A program made the position numbers and the translations under genes. From contig JAAEAF010001937.1 of NCBI GenBank assembly GCA_011037195.1, positions 1-64,000 of the forward strand: a stretch of DNA of 64,000 nt, given 5' to 3'. This document shows, piece after piece, positions 1 to 9,496 of the stretch (positions are counted from its first letter, which is position 1; each line of letters begins with the position of its first letter). The notes beneath the pieces were generated by a model that did no database searches, was not told the DNA's origin, and saw only the letters and a list, made by a program, of their open reading frames with translations. Origin of the DNA: Triatoma infestans (lineage: Eukaryota > Arthropoda > Insecta > Hemiptera > Reduviidae).

Positions 1-1699
1 TAACTCTGGTCACCCTATATAATTAATGTGAGCTATAAAGAGAAAACTCAGAATTTTCATTCCATTGTTGAAAAAGAAGGCAAAAGAAATGAAATACAAG
101 ATCCAATTTAAGTCCGCCATTTTGTGTTTGGCCGTTTATACTAATGGAACAAAATAAAACTGATGTTAAACACCTACAAAAATTTCTTCAAAGAATTCAG
201 AATATTCAGTTAAAAAACTCTTCTTAGAACTGGAGTATGTAGCTATTCGTTATATCCATTGTCCTTAGTTTTATGTAGGTAATGCGGTCCATAAAGTATT
301 GGAAGAGTACTATAAAGATGGGAAATCTTTATTTATTAATTGTAACCAAGATTGTATTTAAATATAGGTTTTTTCCGGGCTCACCGACTGCTGTGGGGTG
401 ATTAGGCAAATAAAACGAAATTAAAAGAGAATATTTAATTTACTTTATTAAGAAGAAATATGAATTTATATCAAGAAGAAGTAATTGATAATTAATTGAA
501 ATATGCACATTGAATTGTATACATATTAATGTGTATGTTTCTCACGTGGTAATACAAGAGTAACACAATACCACAGACAGATACAATTACAACAAATTCT
601 GTGGTTCAAAAAACAAACATCAGAGCTCACTTGTTATTCACTACCTATATACCACTCTTGTGACCGTCCGAAATTATACTTTCAGTTTTTTTTTCCCCCC
701 TTGTTAAAATAGTCACATTTTTCTACATCACTGGAGATAAGAATGTTTATTGTAGTTTTTGGGAGGTCTCCTATTAAATAAAATATCATCTTCTTTGGTT
801 GAACACATCTAGAACATAATCCGGAGATCATTTTTTTTTTTTTTAAATTTTAAATTATAATTTTTACATTTCATTCAAACGAGTATAGAATACACAGGAC
901 TGTTGACAGGTTTTTGTTTGTTGTGGATATAAAATCCTATCTTTCCTTGATTTCTATTTTTTTAACAAAACTAAACAAACATATTTCGGCACTAACCAAG
1001 ATTGTTTATAAGAAGACAAATAGATAGACAAAAAAACTGTAGAACCATAGTTTGTTCATAATCAACACCTTCAAGACAGTATAATTCCTGTGGACAATCA
1101 CACTTCTTTCATTTCCTGCGATTCTAAATCTCTAGAAAATCCAGTCAAATTAAAAACAAATTATCCAGTGAATTCGCACTTCAATTAATATATCTACAAA
1201 ATTAATTAATTTTCTTGCAAAATGATCGCAAATGAAGTGATAGGCCTAAATATGTAATTAATATATCCAGTTTAAAGAAAATAGTGTAATAGACCAATAG
1301 TTAGTCCAATTAGTAAAAAATCACACTTTTTATGGACGGATTTGGACCGGAACCTTTGGGTTAGTTTCTCAACTAGAAGTTAGATGTGTAAAGAAAGTGT
1401 GGATATGGAGCCATAACCGCTGATACTTAAAAGATTTATTGTTTCTCCTTGGTGATATTATTTTATATAGGATGTAGATATCCACATAAAGAGTACCGTC
1501 TGTAATTAGTGAGAGGAGTGTATGTATTGGTGATCTAGAGTTTGCCTGTGAGTATACATATCACAACTGATGCTGGGGACTTTTGTGTGTTGGGTAGATA
1601 CTAAGGAGGATGTCAGTGTTGTTCGTATTGTTAAGGCTGGGATATTCGCAGGAACGCCAAGATCCATGAAAAAGTGCTTAGTCTACTCCCCCTCTCCAA
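1..1699. other. AT-rich DNA without a recognisable gene
   Basis: No open frame here resembles a protein I know. Around 1265-1380 a stretch including a 'GGATTTGGACCGGAACC' motif weakly resembles the BR repeat in plus orientation and may be an old remnant. The first 25 bases (ending CACCCTATATA) could be the terminus of a mariner-like element lying mostly outside the window, but one end alone does not establish this. Confidence 0.5.
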
Positions 1700-2131
1700 A
1701 AGGCAGTTTCTCTATGAAAAAGCATTTTTATTAATGTGATGTTTATATGGCAATGGCCAGAGGAGTTTTAAAGAAAAAAGAATTCTTTCTTCAGGAGCTC
1801 TGTAAACTTTAGTAGAGAAAAGATGCATTATTGTATTGAAGAAAAAAGTGCATAGCTTTATAAAAGCAAATAAATAAAAAAACAAAAAAACCTTATGGCA
1901 ACAACAGCCCATTAATGGCCAAGGCTTGCCAGACAGCGATTTGAATAGGGAGACGTGTAGTAAGCACGCCGCAGTTCCCACGTCGTTTAGTTCCGACATT
2001 CGCTACCTAGGGCGCTACTTACTATAGCTTCCCACTTTTTATCACGATGCTCTAAGTCAACACCGACTTTGCCCTCACGGGAATCGAACCCTGAATTCTC
2101 GCACCATAGGCGAGTGCGCTAGCCACTAGAC

Positions 2132-2846
2132 CAGCGGTTCTTAACCTTTTTAGAGGTCAGCACCCGCTTGAATCTGAAAATAAGCTCTTGCACCCCCTTA
2201 AAAAAGTGTGTGTATTTTTTATTTAAGAAAAAACATTTACTGCATAAATAAATGCCGTGTTTACTTACAATGTATATTACTACATAACATAAAAGGCAAT
2301 ATTTAAATTTTAATGGCTAGGTTGTTGTTTATTCATAATAATTCTATTAAAACGAGGCTCTTTTTTTGAAAGAGCCACGCGTAAGTCATCAGATGTATTT
2401 AAGCGATTTCTGGCTTTTGTTTTGATGAGCAAAAGTGATGAAAATCCCATTTCACAAAGGTAGGTGGTGGCAAATGGTAAAAGTGTCTCTAGTGCTGCTT
2501 TCATCAGTTGTGGATAAGAAAACTCCGCAATAGAAAAAATTTGATGACTTATCACAGACTGCCACTGCATCAGATTTGGTAGGAAGGTTAAACATGTTGC
2601 GCGCCAAGATCTAAATAAAAGATACCTAACAGTGCTGTCTATAGACTTTGTGGAAAACTAAAGATTGTGGAAGTGAGACGGTAGAGAGTGAAGAAGTGGG
2701 GGTGCCGTGTTGTTGGGTACCACGGTTATAGAGAACACGGTCGCCTAGTTCGTATTTTGTTTTTCACATTTTTGAACTTTCTCGCACCCCTGTAAATGCT
2801 CTCACGCACCCCTAGGGCTGCACGCACCCCAGGTTAAGAACCACTG
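2132..2846 (-). mobile_element. Non-autonomous hAT element with 8-bp target duplication
   Basis: The ends are imperfect inverted repeats beginning CAGCGGTTCTTAACC and ending GGTTAAGAACCACTG. The element is flanked on both sides by a perfect 8-bp direct repeat CACTAGAC (2124-2131 and 2847-2854), the target duplication length of hAT transposons. The duplicated bases belong to the tRNA-like head of SINE-1, so removing the element and one repeat restores the SINE. At 715 bp it is far shorter than an autonomous hAT element, but it keeps the 3' end of a transposase gene on the minus strand. Confidence 0.92.
2310..2570 (-). pseudogene. hAT transposase C-terminal fragment (ZBED5-like dimerisation region)
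   Basis: The 86-residue open frame contains the order ALETLLPFATTYLCE, GFSSLLLIKTKARNRL, and DDLRVALSK, ending in KQQPSH. This is the conserved C-terminal dimerisation region of the hAT transposases domesticated in vertebrates as ZBED5 and FAM200. A full transposase has some 600 residues or more; the BED finger and catalytic residues are absent, so this is a remnant. The first methionine is incidental. It lies wholly within the hAT element bounded by terminal repeats, in the expected place near one end. It cannot catalyse transposition. Confidence 0.88.
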
Positions 2847-3027
2847 CACTAGACCAACGCGTGAGGAGATAACAAATAGAAGAAAAATTTAAATTAAAGA
2901 AATATTAACAGAACAGATTGACCATAAGATATTAAAAACAAGAAATTGTAACAAAGAAGTGACATTTAATTAAATGAAATGATATTAACAATAAGAGAAA
3001 ATAAAAAAGGTAAAGATACCTCTAGGG

Positions 3028-3078
3028 GCGCTAATAACCTTACAAGCTGATGCGCCCAAAAAAAAAAAAAAGAAAAAA
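3028..3078 (+). mobile_element. 51-bp poly(A)-tailed retroposed scrap with 16-bp target duplication
   Basis: A perfect 16-bp direct repeat AAAGATACCTCTAGGG occurs at 3012-3027 and 3079-3094. Between them is a 30-bp unique stretch followed by an A-rich tail of about 20 bases. The homologous site near 29.6 kb has a single uninterrupted version of the repeated block, which is the empty site. This is the signature of L1-type target-primed insertion of an extremely 5'-truncated element. Confidence 0.85.
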
Positions 3079-3361
3079 AAAGATACCTCTAGGGTAGGGT
3101 AGGGTACGTTGAAAACGTTGAGATTTTTTTTGGTATATCTTGCTTATCATTCTTGAATTCTAGTTTGCAAAATTGGAATTTTTTTAAACAAATTTTTATC
3201 CCTCTAACCCTATATAAAATGGTGGATCCGTGTAATAATATGGTTGAAATCAATCTTCAAATGGTTACCTTAAATTGGAGCGCCTAAAATGTCTTTCCTA
3301 AAATAAAGGTTTTTTAATAAAAATGATTCAAACTGAACTAATCGCCAAAATGCTGTGTATT

Positions 3362-3680
3362 TTCTATGTATTAATTATTATTTGTCTGTGTGGAGGGACC
3401 AAACCCTACGCTATCCAAAGCCCCACTGGGCCCATATAGCTACCCCCAAGAAATACAACAACAAACCGAGTCTAGAACAAATATCCAGACCCGGTTCTAA
3501 TCCATCTAAGACTCACGCAATCCGAACAAATCGGACAATAACCTTAAGAGGAAATAGCCTAAGCTCTTCCACAGACATCCTATTCCGACCAAAGATCCTG
3601 AATCTAATTTCCTCAAAACGCAGGCAATCAGTCCTAAGATGGATGGGTATTTCCTCTTCTGTCTCACAGACTTTCTATGT
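3362..3680 (-). pseudogene. I-like non-LTR retrotransposon 3' end (zinc-knuckle region)
   Basis: The minus strand aligns with the better copies at 60812-61283 and 21720-22356. Those encode the C-terminal motif MPDPLCRVCETEEETSIHL followed by a cysteine two residues on, a zinc-knuckle found after RNase H in I-like elements. Here the frame is broken. The 3' end lies at left, next to an ATT-rich stretch that matches the AAT tail of the other copies. The long plus-strand open frame through this segment is antisense. Confidence 0.7.
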
Positions 3681-3966
3681 GTTTTTTACTATATCTACTA
3701 GTTGTATGAAATTCAAATCTGTTTTCAAGATAATCAAAATTAATTGTTTGGTTGATGAACTTTGGCTGAAACCTTCAAGTAAAATCTACGTGGACAAATC
3801 TGGTGATAAATGGTTATAAAAAAAAATCCGGAACTGAACTTTCTACGAGTGATTCGTTTTTGACTGGATTTGAAACAAAACAGTTATTTCCGATGAATAA
3901 TTGAATTTTACTTTATCTTTCTATTGTAAAGAGGAAGTATTACAGTCGGATCAAATTTTCGATATT

Positions 3967-4792
3967 TATTTATTTATTTTGCCAGAAAAAAAGATCAATA
4001 CATCCTTATTGGCAAGGTCAAGTTAGAATATAGTTTAAATTCACATAATTGTTAAAACAAAAACTTAATTTTAAAATATTCCTGTATCTCATACAGCGAG
4101 TGAGCTAATAACAGTTTTTTAACACTAGTTTTGAAACACTTCAAAGTATTATTTTTTATATTCGCTGGTAAATAATTATAAAGCGAGATGGACAAACTAT
4201 GGACAAACGAACTTTTGTTCGTCCTGTTTCTACTCTGGACAAGATTATTGCGCTTTCTGGTGAAATGATCAGAACTTGGGAAAAACATATAAATTGGCCT
4301 TCATTGCACTTTACATAGACGAGGCATTGAAAAATAAATATGGCTGGTAGTATCATTATGTTCAATTTCTTAAACAAAGAACGACAAGATACTTTTTCAA
4401 GTCTAAACCCAAAGTGACTCTAATTGCCTTCTTTTGTAACCTAAATATTTTTTTACATTCGGCAGCATTACCCCAAATTATGTACCATAGCACAAATGGC
4501 TATGAACATACGCAAAATATGCCAACTTTAAAGCTTCCAAGTCAACCGACATTCTTAATTTTCGCAAGACATAGATTCCACGAGACACTTTACCCATGAC
4601 ATTATTAACTTGATCTGTCCAGTTCAGTTTTGAATCTATGAAAATGCCTAAGAAATTGATAGCTTTTACAGTCTCACCATAATTTCCTAATTTAATAGTA
4701 ATCTCTTTTATTTTGTCCTGGTTTAAACTTAGCTTATTAGCAGAAACTTAGCTTATTAGCAGCAGCAGTGCTTTCAGTGTTTTCAGTAGCAG
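3967..4792 (-). pseudogene. Jockey/CR1-type non-LTR retrotransposon, 3' fragment of ORF2
   Basis: The minus strand encodes the segment just downstream of the reverse-transcriptase catalytic core: SANKLSLNQDK, then INFLGIFIDSKLNWTDQV, LRKLRMSVDLEALKLAYFAYVHS, and, after a frameshift near 4450, IIWGNAAECKKIF.LQKKAIRV. A third frame carries the C-terminus FTRKRNNLVQ...LYNYLPANIKNNTLKCFKTSVKKLLL ending at the stop near 4052. A short 3' untranslated stretch follows, then a (TTTA)n run at 3967-3982 which is the (AAAT)n tail on the sense strand. At least two frameshifts kill it. The YxDD motif lies upstream of the truncation point. It interrupts BR copy A. A 17-bp tandem duplication occurs at 4730-4760. 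Confidence 0.85.
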
Positions 4793-4983
4793 TGTTTTCA
4801 TCGGAGATTTCCTGAGTTGGGAAAAGTAGTTTTTAAAAACTGGTCTGTGTATGTATGTGTGTGGTCACTATAAGTCCAAAAACCGAAAATCGCTGTAAGT
4901 TTAAATTTAATATTTATTTAGTTTAATATTTATATTGATATTATCAGAGACATTTTCCGTGGTAGCCTGCTTCATTTTGTGGT

Positions 4984-5021
4984 CATCGACCGGTTTCGGG
5001 CGTTCGCCCATCTTCAGGATG
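4984..5021 (-). ncRNA. Minimal hammerhead ribozyme core in Penelope-like 3' region
   Basis: On the minus strand, in order: stem I strand CATC, core CTGAAGA, stem II GGGC-GAAC-GCCC with one unpaired U before it, core GAA, a self-complementary stem III ACCGGT, cleavage nucleotide C (giving GGTC), and stem I return strand GATG. All conserved hammerhead positions are present in 38 nt. Stem III has no loop, so activity would probably need pairing of two copies, as reported for other Penelope-like hammerheads. The predicted cut is between 4988 and 4987. The unpaired U at the base of stem II is unusual. Confidence 0.75.
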
Positions 5022-5679
5022 CGCTTTTCAGACAGTGTGCCAACACAGACTCGTACAGAGACTTAGTTTCACACTAACTGAGGTGTATGTTTAAAATACT
5101 AAACTCTTAAACTAGGTAAAGGGATGTGGCCAGATGGGTGGGAAACACGTGTTTGGGTTGTTAAAGGGCAAATTCTTTTCTTACAGTGGACGCGGGGGTC
5201 TAATGTTTAAACTCTGTTGTTGGAGGGAGACTTACTTTACAATTAACTAACCAAAATATTAAGAATATACAAAAAATAAAAAATAAGATACACAAAATAA
5301 ATCTAAATAAAATTAAACAACGATTAAACTAACATTTTAAAATTCATTCATTCGTTTAAAACTGAACGATTTTTTATATAATTAAGTTAAGTTTTCCAGT
5401 TCCAAAGAATTAAGAAATTCCAGTCATTCTTTCTCTTTTTCACGCAACCCTCACATGCTCGCAAGCATGTATACCTAATTATGTTTTCTTATATAATTAA
5501 GTTTTTTATTATGCATCCCACAAACCATGTCACATCATCACTTCGCACTTTTTTTTTTTTTTTAAATATATATACATCTAAACTAGTAAAGTTATATGTA
5601 CATAGTAGATTTAAAACTAAACCTAAACTTAAAATCTATTTAAGAACTATTTGTTGCGTGTGTAATTGTGTTTCTGTTG

Positions 5680-6143
5680 CTATTGTGGGAAGAGTGTTCT
5701 GAATAATGGTTCACTAGCAAATTTTGTCTGTTCATTTATTAAGTTTTGTGTTTTTCGTTTATATATTTCGAGTTGTTCTACTATGTCAAGTCGTCGTCCT
5801 TTGTGGCCAGAGTGTATTAGTTTCATCGTGGTCGTTATGTCATCGGGTTTGTGTTTGTTAGTTTTTAGGTGATTGGCGTAATTTGAGTCAACTTTGTTGT
5901 ATTTGTATGATCTGATGTGTTCGGTAAATCGTTCTTGATTTTTCTGCCGGTCTGCCCCACGTAAATGTTGTCACAGTCCGGGCACTTCAACTCGTAGACC
6001 CCACTGCTGTCATACACGTCAGTGAACTCGGTACGAGTGCGGAGTTTTTTGCCTAATTTGTTGTTTGTCCGGAAGGATGTCTTAATGCCCAGTTTTTTGA
6101 AAAAATTTGTGAGTTTGTACGTGTGGCAACCAACCACCACAAC
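5680..6143 (-). pseudogene. GIY-YIG endonuclease domain of a Penelope-like element
   Basis: The enzyme domain nicks target DNA for retrotransposition in Penelope-like elements, where it is fused C-terminal to reverse transcriptase. Visible here, in order: YKLTNFFKKLGIKTSFRT (linker), SGVYELKCPDC (GIY-type strand with the CxxC characteristic of this family), NIYVGQTGR (YIG strand and arginine), then after a single-base frameshift near 5940 ERFTEHIRSYKY, NYANHLKTNKH (the histidines that complete the CCHH zinc site), RLDIVEQLEIYK (catalytic glutamate region) and ASEPLFRTLFPQ before a stop at 5680-5682. Apart from the one frameshift the domain looks complete, which suggests recent insertion. The reverse transcriptase is absent through 5' truncation. 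Confidence 0.9.
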
Positions 6144-6884
6144 ACATTTATATTGATATTTAATAGCTAGCAAGGACCCCCCCCACAACAAAAGGTTTTA
6201 TGAATAATCATTTTATGAATAATCAATAAAATCAGTCAACCGGGAAGTACAACTTTATTCAATGGATTTTTTAATTTTTCGCCAATTTTCCCGATAATGA
6301 CTCAAACTAATTTCTTTAAACTTAAAATGTCAACTACACATATAATGAGCTAAAACTTTTATTTGAAATATTTGCCCCGGGAAAATAAATTTAAGGGGAA
6401 TTTTCGAGGGAAAGATGGGGGGTTATGATTTCCTTTAAAGTGTTATCGTAGTTAATTAAACAACTCTATCATCTAAACAATATTAATTAGAAATAAATAA
6501 ATTGCCAAAATTCTTGAGTTTCAAGAAATTGAATAAACCGGAAGTGCGTTTTTACTGAAAAGTTTTTTTTTTTTAATTTTCAGCGATTTCCTCCATAAAA
6601 ACGCTGACGGATTTTTTTAAATTTGATATACTAAGAATGTATATGAATTTGATGTGAAATATGAACTTTTTCCCGATAAATTCATTTAATGAAGTTTTAG
6701 GGAGGTGGCGGGAGAAAGTTATACTATTCTCAAAAAATTCATTTTATTAAGTACAGACTTTTCCGATTGATATAAAATTGAAGACAGACATTTAGTTAAA
6801 AATTATTTTGTTTGAAGTAAATTTGTGAATTACAATTTTGTAAACTGCAATCAAAGAAAGTCTATGAGTGTTTCATGGGTGAGA

Positions 6885-7131
6885 TTTTTCTAAAATCTGC
6901 ATGAATGTTTTAATTTTAATTATAATTAATTAAAAAATTTTAATTAATTAACTTATTCGAAATTTATCCAAATCAAAAGATTATAAAATACACTAGAAGG
7001 AACTATTCTGAAAACCAGAAGGTCAAGTATAATATACAGGTGATATAAAGAACTAAACATTCTGGTAAGGTATTAGGTCTCCAATGATTTTTAATCTATT
7101 GCGATTATTAGTCTACAATAATAAAAAAAAA
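6885..7131. other. Short AT-rich spacer between BR copies A and B
   Basis: I see no coding or structured feature beyond A/T runs and a TTAATTAA-rich stretch near 6920-6955. Confidence 0.4.
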
Positions 7132-8131
7132 TCTGATGTGAAACATTCACACAACTTTCCTCTTACTCCAGTTATCAAAATTATAATTGCCAAATTTTAT
7201 AGTTTGTGTACCAAATTAATTCAAATACGACGAAAACTGAAAAAAAAAAAACCGTTCAGTAAAAGCGCACTTCCGGTTAATTAATTTCCTTGAAACTCTG
7301 AATTTTGGCCTCCATTTCTCGCTAATTAATTTTTTTTGGATGATAGAAATTGTATAATCAACTATGATGGCACTTTAGAGAAAAACATAACCCCACCCCT
7401 CCCCTAAAAGTGCCATTAAATGAATTTTACTAGAGAAATGTTTTAAATAAAAGTTGTAACTCTTTGTATGAGTATTAATATATCAAGTTTAAAGAAAATC
7501 GTCGGAGCTATTTTTGAGAAAATCGCGATAAAATGAAAAAAAAAATCATTTAGTAAAAGTGGTAAAGTAAACGCACTTCCGGTTATCCGATTTTTATCAA
7601 ACTCGGAATTTCAACAACATATTTAATTCTAATTAACATTATTAAGACGATAGAATTGTTTAATAAACTGAAATAGCACTTTAAATGAAAACCTAACCCC
7701 ACCTCTTCCCCATAAGTGCCCTTAAATAAATTTTCCCAGAGAAATGTTTTAAATAAAAGTTGTAGCTCTTTGTATGTGTAGTTGATATACAAGTTTGAAG
7801 AAAATCGTTGGAGCCATTTTTGAGAAAATTGCAAAAAAGTAAAAAAACCTAGAAGTAAAGTGGTACTTCCTGTTGAGGAATTTTAACAGGTGACCCGCTG
7901 TCAGATGCCATGATGATACCTAAACGTAATATCAAGTTTCAACTTTCTACGGTTTTCGTTTTTGAGCTATGCTGTTCACATACATACACACACACTCACA
8001 GAGACCATTTGATGAAAACCACTTTTTTGGACTCAGGGGACCTCAAAACGGATATTTCCGGTGAAAACTCAATATCGAAAATTTGACACCATTACAATAC
8101 TTCCTCTTACTAGAAGTAAGAGATAGTAAAA
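7132..8131 (+). repeat. BR repeat copy B, near full length
   Basis: Starts with TCTGATGTGAAACATTCACA after an A-run and ends with the hairpin CTCTTACTAGAAGTAAGAG. It carries the internal CACTTCC(G)GTT blocks, the 'GGAGC.ATTTTTGAGAAAAT' block twice, a short CA microsatellite near 7985-8000, and 'GGATATTTCCGGTGAAAACTC' before the end. Short minus-strand open frames inside recur in other copies but are broken in most, so they are not convincing genes. Confidence 0.9.
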
Positions 8132-8366
8132 ATAATAATAGTAATAATATAGTAATTAGTCTACAATAGCCTATACTTTTGTTTACTTTGGTATTTATGA
8201 TAAAATAAAGATAAATTGTGTGATTAGGTTATGTTCCATATTTTCTGTTTAAACATAGATCCAAAACATCCAGAAATGGTTTTGCCGCTTTTTAGAAATC
8301 TCGTAGAAGTGCAAGCTCCAAAATAGTGTTCTGGCATATGGGATGGTAGATATTTGGAAAAAATAT

Positions 8367-8744
8367 TGTAACGCAGCCACTGGAGCCATCTAGGAGAGAA
8401 AGCAGGTACCTCAAGTTCTACTAGTGGCTGCTAGGAAGCTCTTTTTAGAAGAATCGAGAAGTTTCTAGACCCTTCTCTACCGGTATAAATAGTGGGACCA
8501 CTGCCCGTCTAGGAGAGTTTTCTTGTAACAAACTAAGTGTACGTTTGTGAAAAGTGTATAAAAAGTGAACAAAGTGAACTTTTGTGGCTTAAACTGTGAA
8601 TTAATTATTATTAAGTGTTGTATTTATAATTTATTGTGTAAAACAATAAATTGGTGTTTTTCTTATTGAAGTTTAGAGTATTTTATCTATACGAACCCAC
8701 TTAAAACTGGTTGCAGTAGCTAGTTTAGAGGGAAAAGCGTTACA
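8367..8744 (+). mobile_element. Solo LTR, Gypsy-type, with ATAT target duplication
   Basis: The 378-bp unit begins TGTAACGC and ends GCGTTACA, an inverted 8-bp end repeat typical of LTRs. It is flanked by ATAT on both sides (8363-8366 and 8745-8748), a 4-bp duplication preferred by several insect Gypsy/17.6-type elements. A TATA box (TATAAAT, 8484-8490) and a polyadenylation signal AATAAA (8645-8650) lie in the right order for U3, R and U5. No internal region adjoins, so it is a solo LTR left by recombination. The superfamily is inferred from ends and target only. Confidence 0.82.
8484..8490 (+). promoter_or_regulatory. TATA box of the solo LTR
   Basis: TATAAAT in a locally GC-richer setting, about 118 bases into the LTR, with transcription start expected about 30 bases downstream. 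Confidence 0.55.
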
Positions 8745-9224
8745 ATATATTGTATTGATAATTGTAGAAATAGCGATTAGTCTGAAGGCTGTTGCAAGCT
8801 GGGTACGGTTATTGTGATTTAAGTATTTGCGGGACCATGTTAAGCGAGTATATATATGTATATCCTGGCGTAAGATGGGTTCATCGTACGGAAAAATTCA
8901 TATAGTTAGCTCCAGGAAATTTGGTGATCTTCTTGGTGAGGCTTTCAAAGCTATCATGATTCCAGTATAGTGACGCGGAAAACATGTATAGTTTCTCCTC
9001 CTCACCTAGATTTGGTAGAGCTGGAATTTTCAATATTCCTTGTCGAGTTGGACTTGAAATTGGAAAAACTGATCACTTGATTGAGTTGATATTGTAGATA
9101 GAGCGATTAAAAATCCTTCATCAAGAGGTCATCTTACCCTAGTTCTTTCACGTTTTCTGCATCTCCTTCCCCATGACAGGTTCCCTTCATCCAAGAACTC
9201 CAATGCGTGACCACATATGTGACA

Positions 9225-9259
9225 CCAACATCTTCTGACACGGATGACGAAGATGTTGG
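9225..9259. repeat. Perfect 11-bp inverted repeat with 13-nt loop
   Basis: CCAACATCTTC pairs with GAAGATGTTGG. It could form a hairpin in DNA or RNA; no terminator or element context is evident. Confidence 0.6.
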
Positions 9260-9480
9260 GATCAATGTACCATCACCGAAAGTGAGCAACTTCATTACTT
9301 TGTAGGTCATTGGTCAGGCCTGCCAAATGTGTGATCTCCAATTTGCAGCCCCAAGAATAGGAAGATCAATACGGCAGGGAACATGGAACATCCTAATACA
9401 GTACAAGCACCATGCCGCGGAGCGCCGCCTGTTTCATCTGATAATGGATTACTCCATCGCTTAGAGGGGAATATTAGACC

Positions 9481-9496
9481 GGGGGGGGGGGGGGGG
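9481..9496 (+). repeat. G16 homopolymer
   Basis: Sixteen consecutive G in otherwise AT-rich DNA; length may be affected by sequencing. Confidence 0.8.

Larger units (their letters stand above)
1876..2867 (-). mobile_element. tRNA-derived SINE-1, copy 1, split by a hAT element
   Basis: Reading the minus strand, the head has an A-box-like TGGTCTAGTGG and, about 30 bases on, a B-box GGTTCGATTCC (near 2081-2092), the spacing expected of a pol III internal promoter. The same head and following body recur in plus orientation at 22364-22521. The body continues leftward to about 1876 and ends in a T-rich run in the SINE's own orientation. The head is cut at 2131 by a 715-bp hAT insertion. The uninterrupted PLE-X copy near 29.8 kb lacks this SINE, so the SINE inserted into PLE-X. 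Confidence 0.75.
1700..3250 (-). mobile_element. Penelope-related remnant (PLE-X), copy 1, interrupted
   Basis: Two pieces, about 1700-1875 and 2868-3250, align as reverse complement to one continuous stretch at about 29480-29970. Shared landmarks are a 'GAATTCTTT...GGAGCTCTGTAAA' block, 'GTGCATAG.TTTAT', and a 'GATACCT.TAGGGTAGG' block. The gap between the pieces is a SINE that carries a hAT element. The assignment to Penelope-like elements rests on the hammerhead-like core in the other copy (29863-29893). In this copy the core is reduced to the reverse complement of CTGAAGA at 1788-1794 and the stem-loop is deleted. No coding sequence remains. Confidence 0.6.
4943..6145 (-). mobile_element. 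Penelope-like element, 5'-truncated, 15-bp target duplication
   Basis: A perfect 15-bp direct repeat ATTTATATTGATATT lies immediately outside both ends (4928-4942 and 6146-6160). Read on the minus strand, the insertion starts with GGTGGTTGGTT, carries a GIY-YIG endonuclease ORF, a long AT-rich 3' untranslated region, a hammerhead-like ribozyme core, and ends ...CCACGGAAAATGTCTCTGAT. The reverse transcriptase is missing, so this is a 1.2-kb 5'-truncated copy. Its terminal sequence reappears as inverted pairs at 32258-32569 and 53246-53531. It lies within BR copy A. Confidence 0.9.
3906..6884 (-). repeat. BR repeat copy A, hosting two insertions
   Basis: It starts with the terminal hairpin region and '(A/G)AGGAAGTATTACAG...CAAATTTTCGATAT', resumes at about 4793 with 'TTTTCATCGGAGATTT...TTTTTAAAAACTGGTCTGTG', and after 6160 continues with 'ACCGGGAAGTACAAC' and further BR units to a degraded terminal hairpin at about 6884. 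The breaks are a Jockey/CR1-type fragment (3967-4792) and a Penelope-like element (4943-6145). Without them the copy is about 950 bp, close to full length. Confidence 0.8.

Noticed and set aside
1..25. Mariner terminal repeat at the window edge
   Set aside because: Only one end is visible and no partner sequence or transposase is in reach, so it is not listed as a feature.
3355..3819. 154-residue plus-strand open frame
   Set aside because: It is antisense to an I-like 3' end whose minus-strand coding is recognisable in better copies; the frame is accidental.
7583..7834. Minus-strand frame recurring in many BR copies (for example 26185-26376, 31758-31946, 49817-49999)
   Set aside because: The recurrence follows from DNA-level repetition. 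Most copies have stops or frameshifts at different places, and the peptide has no conserved pattern beyond the DNA identity.
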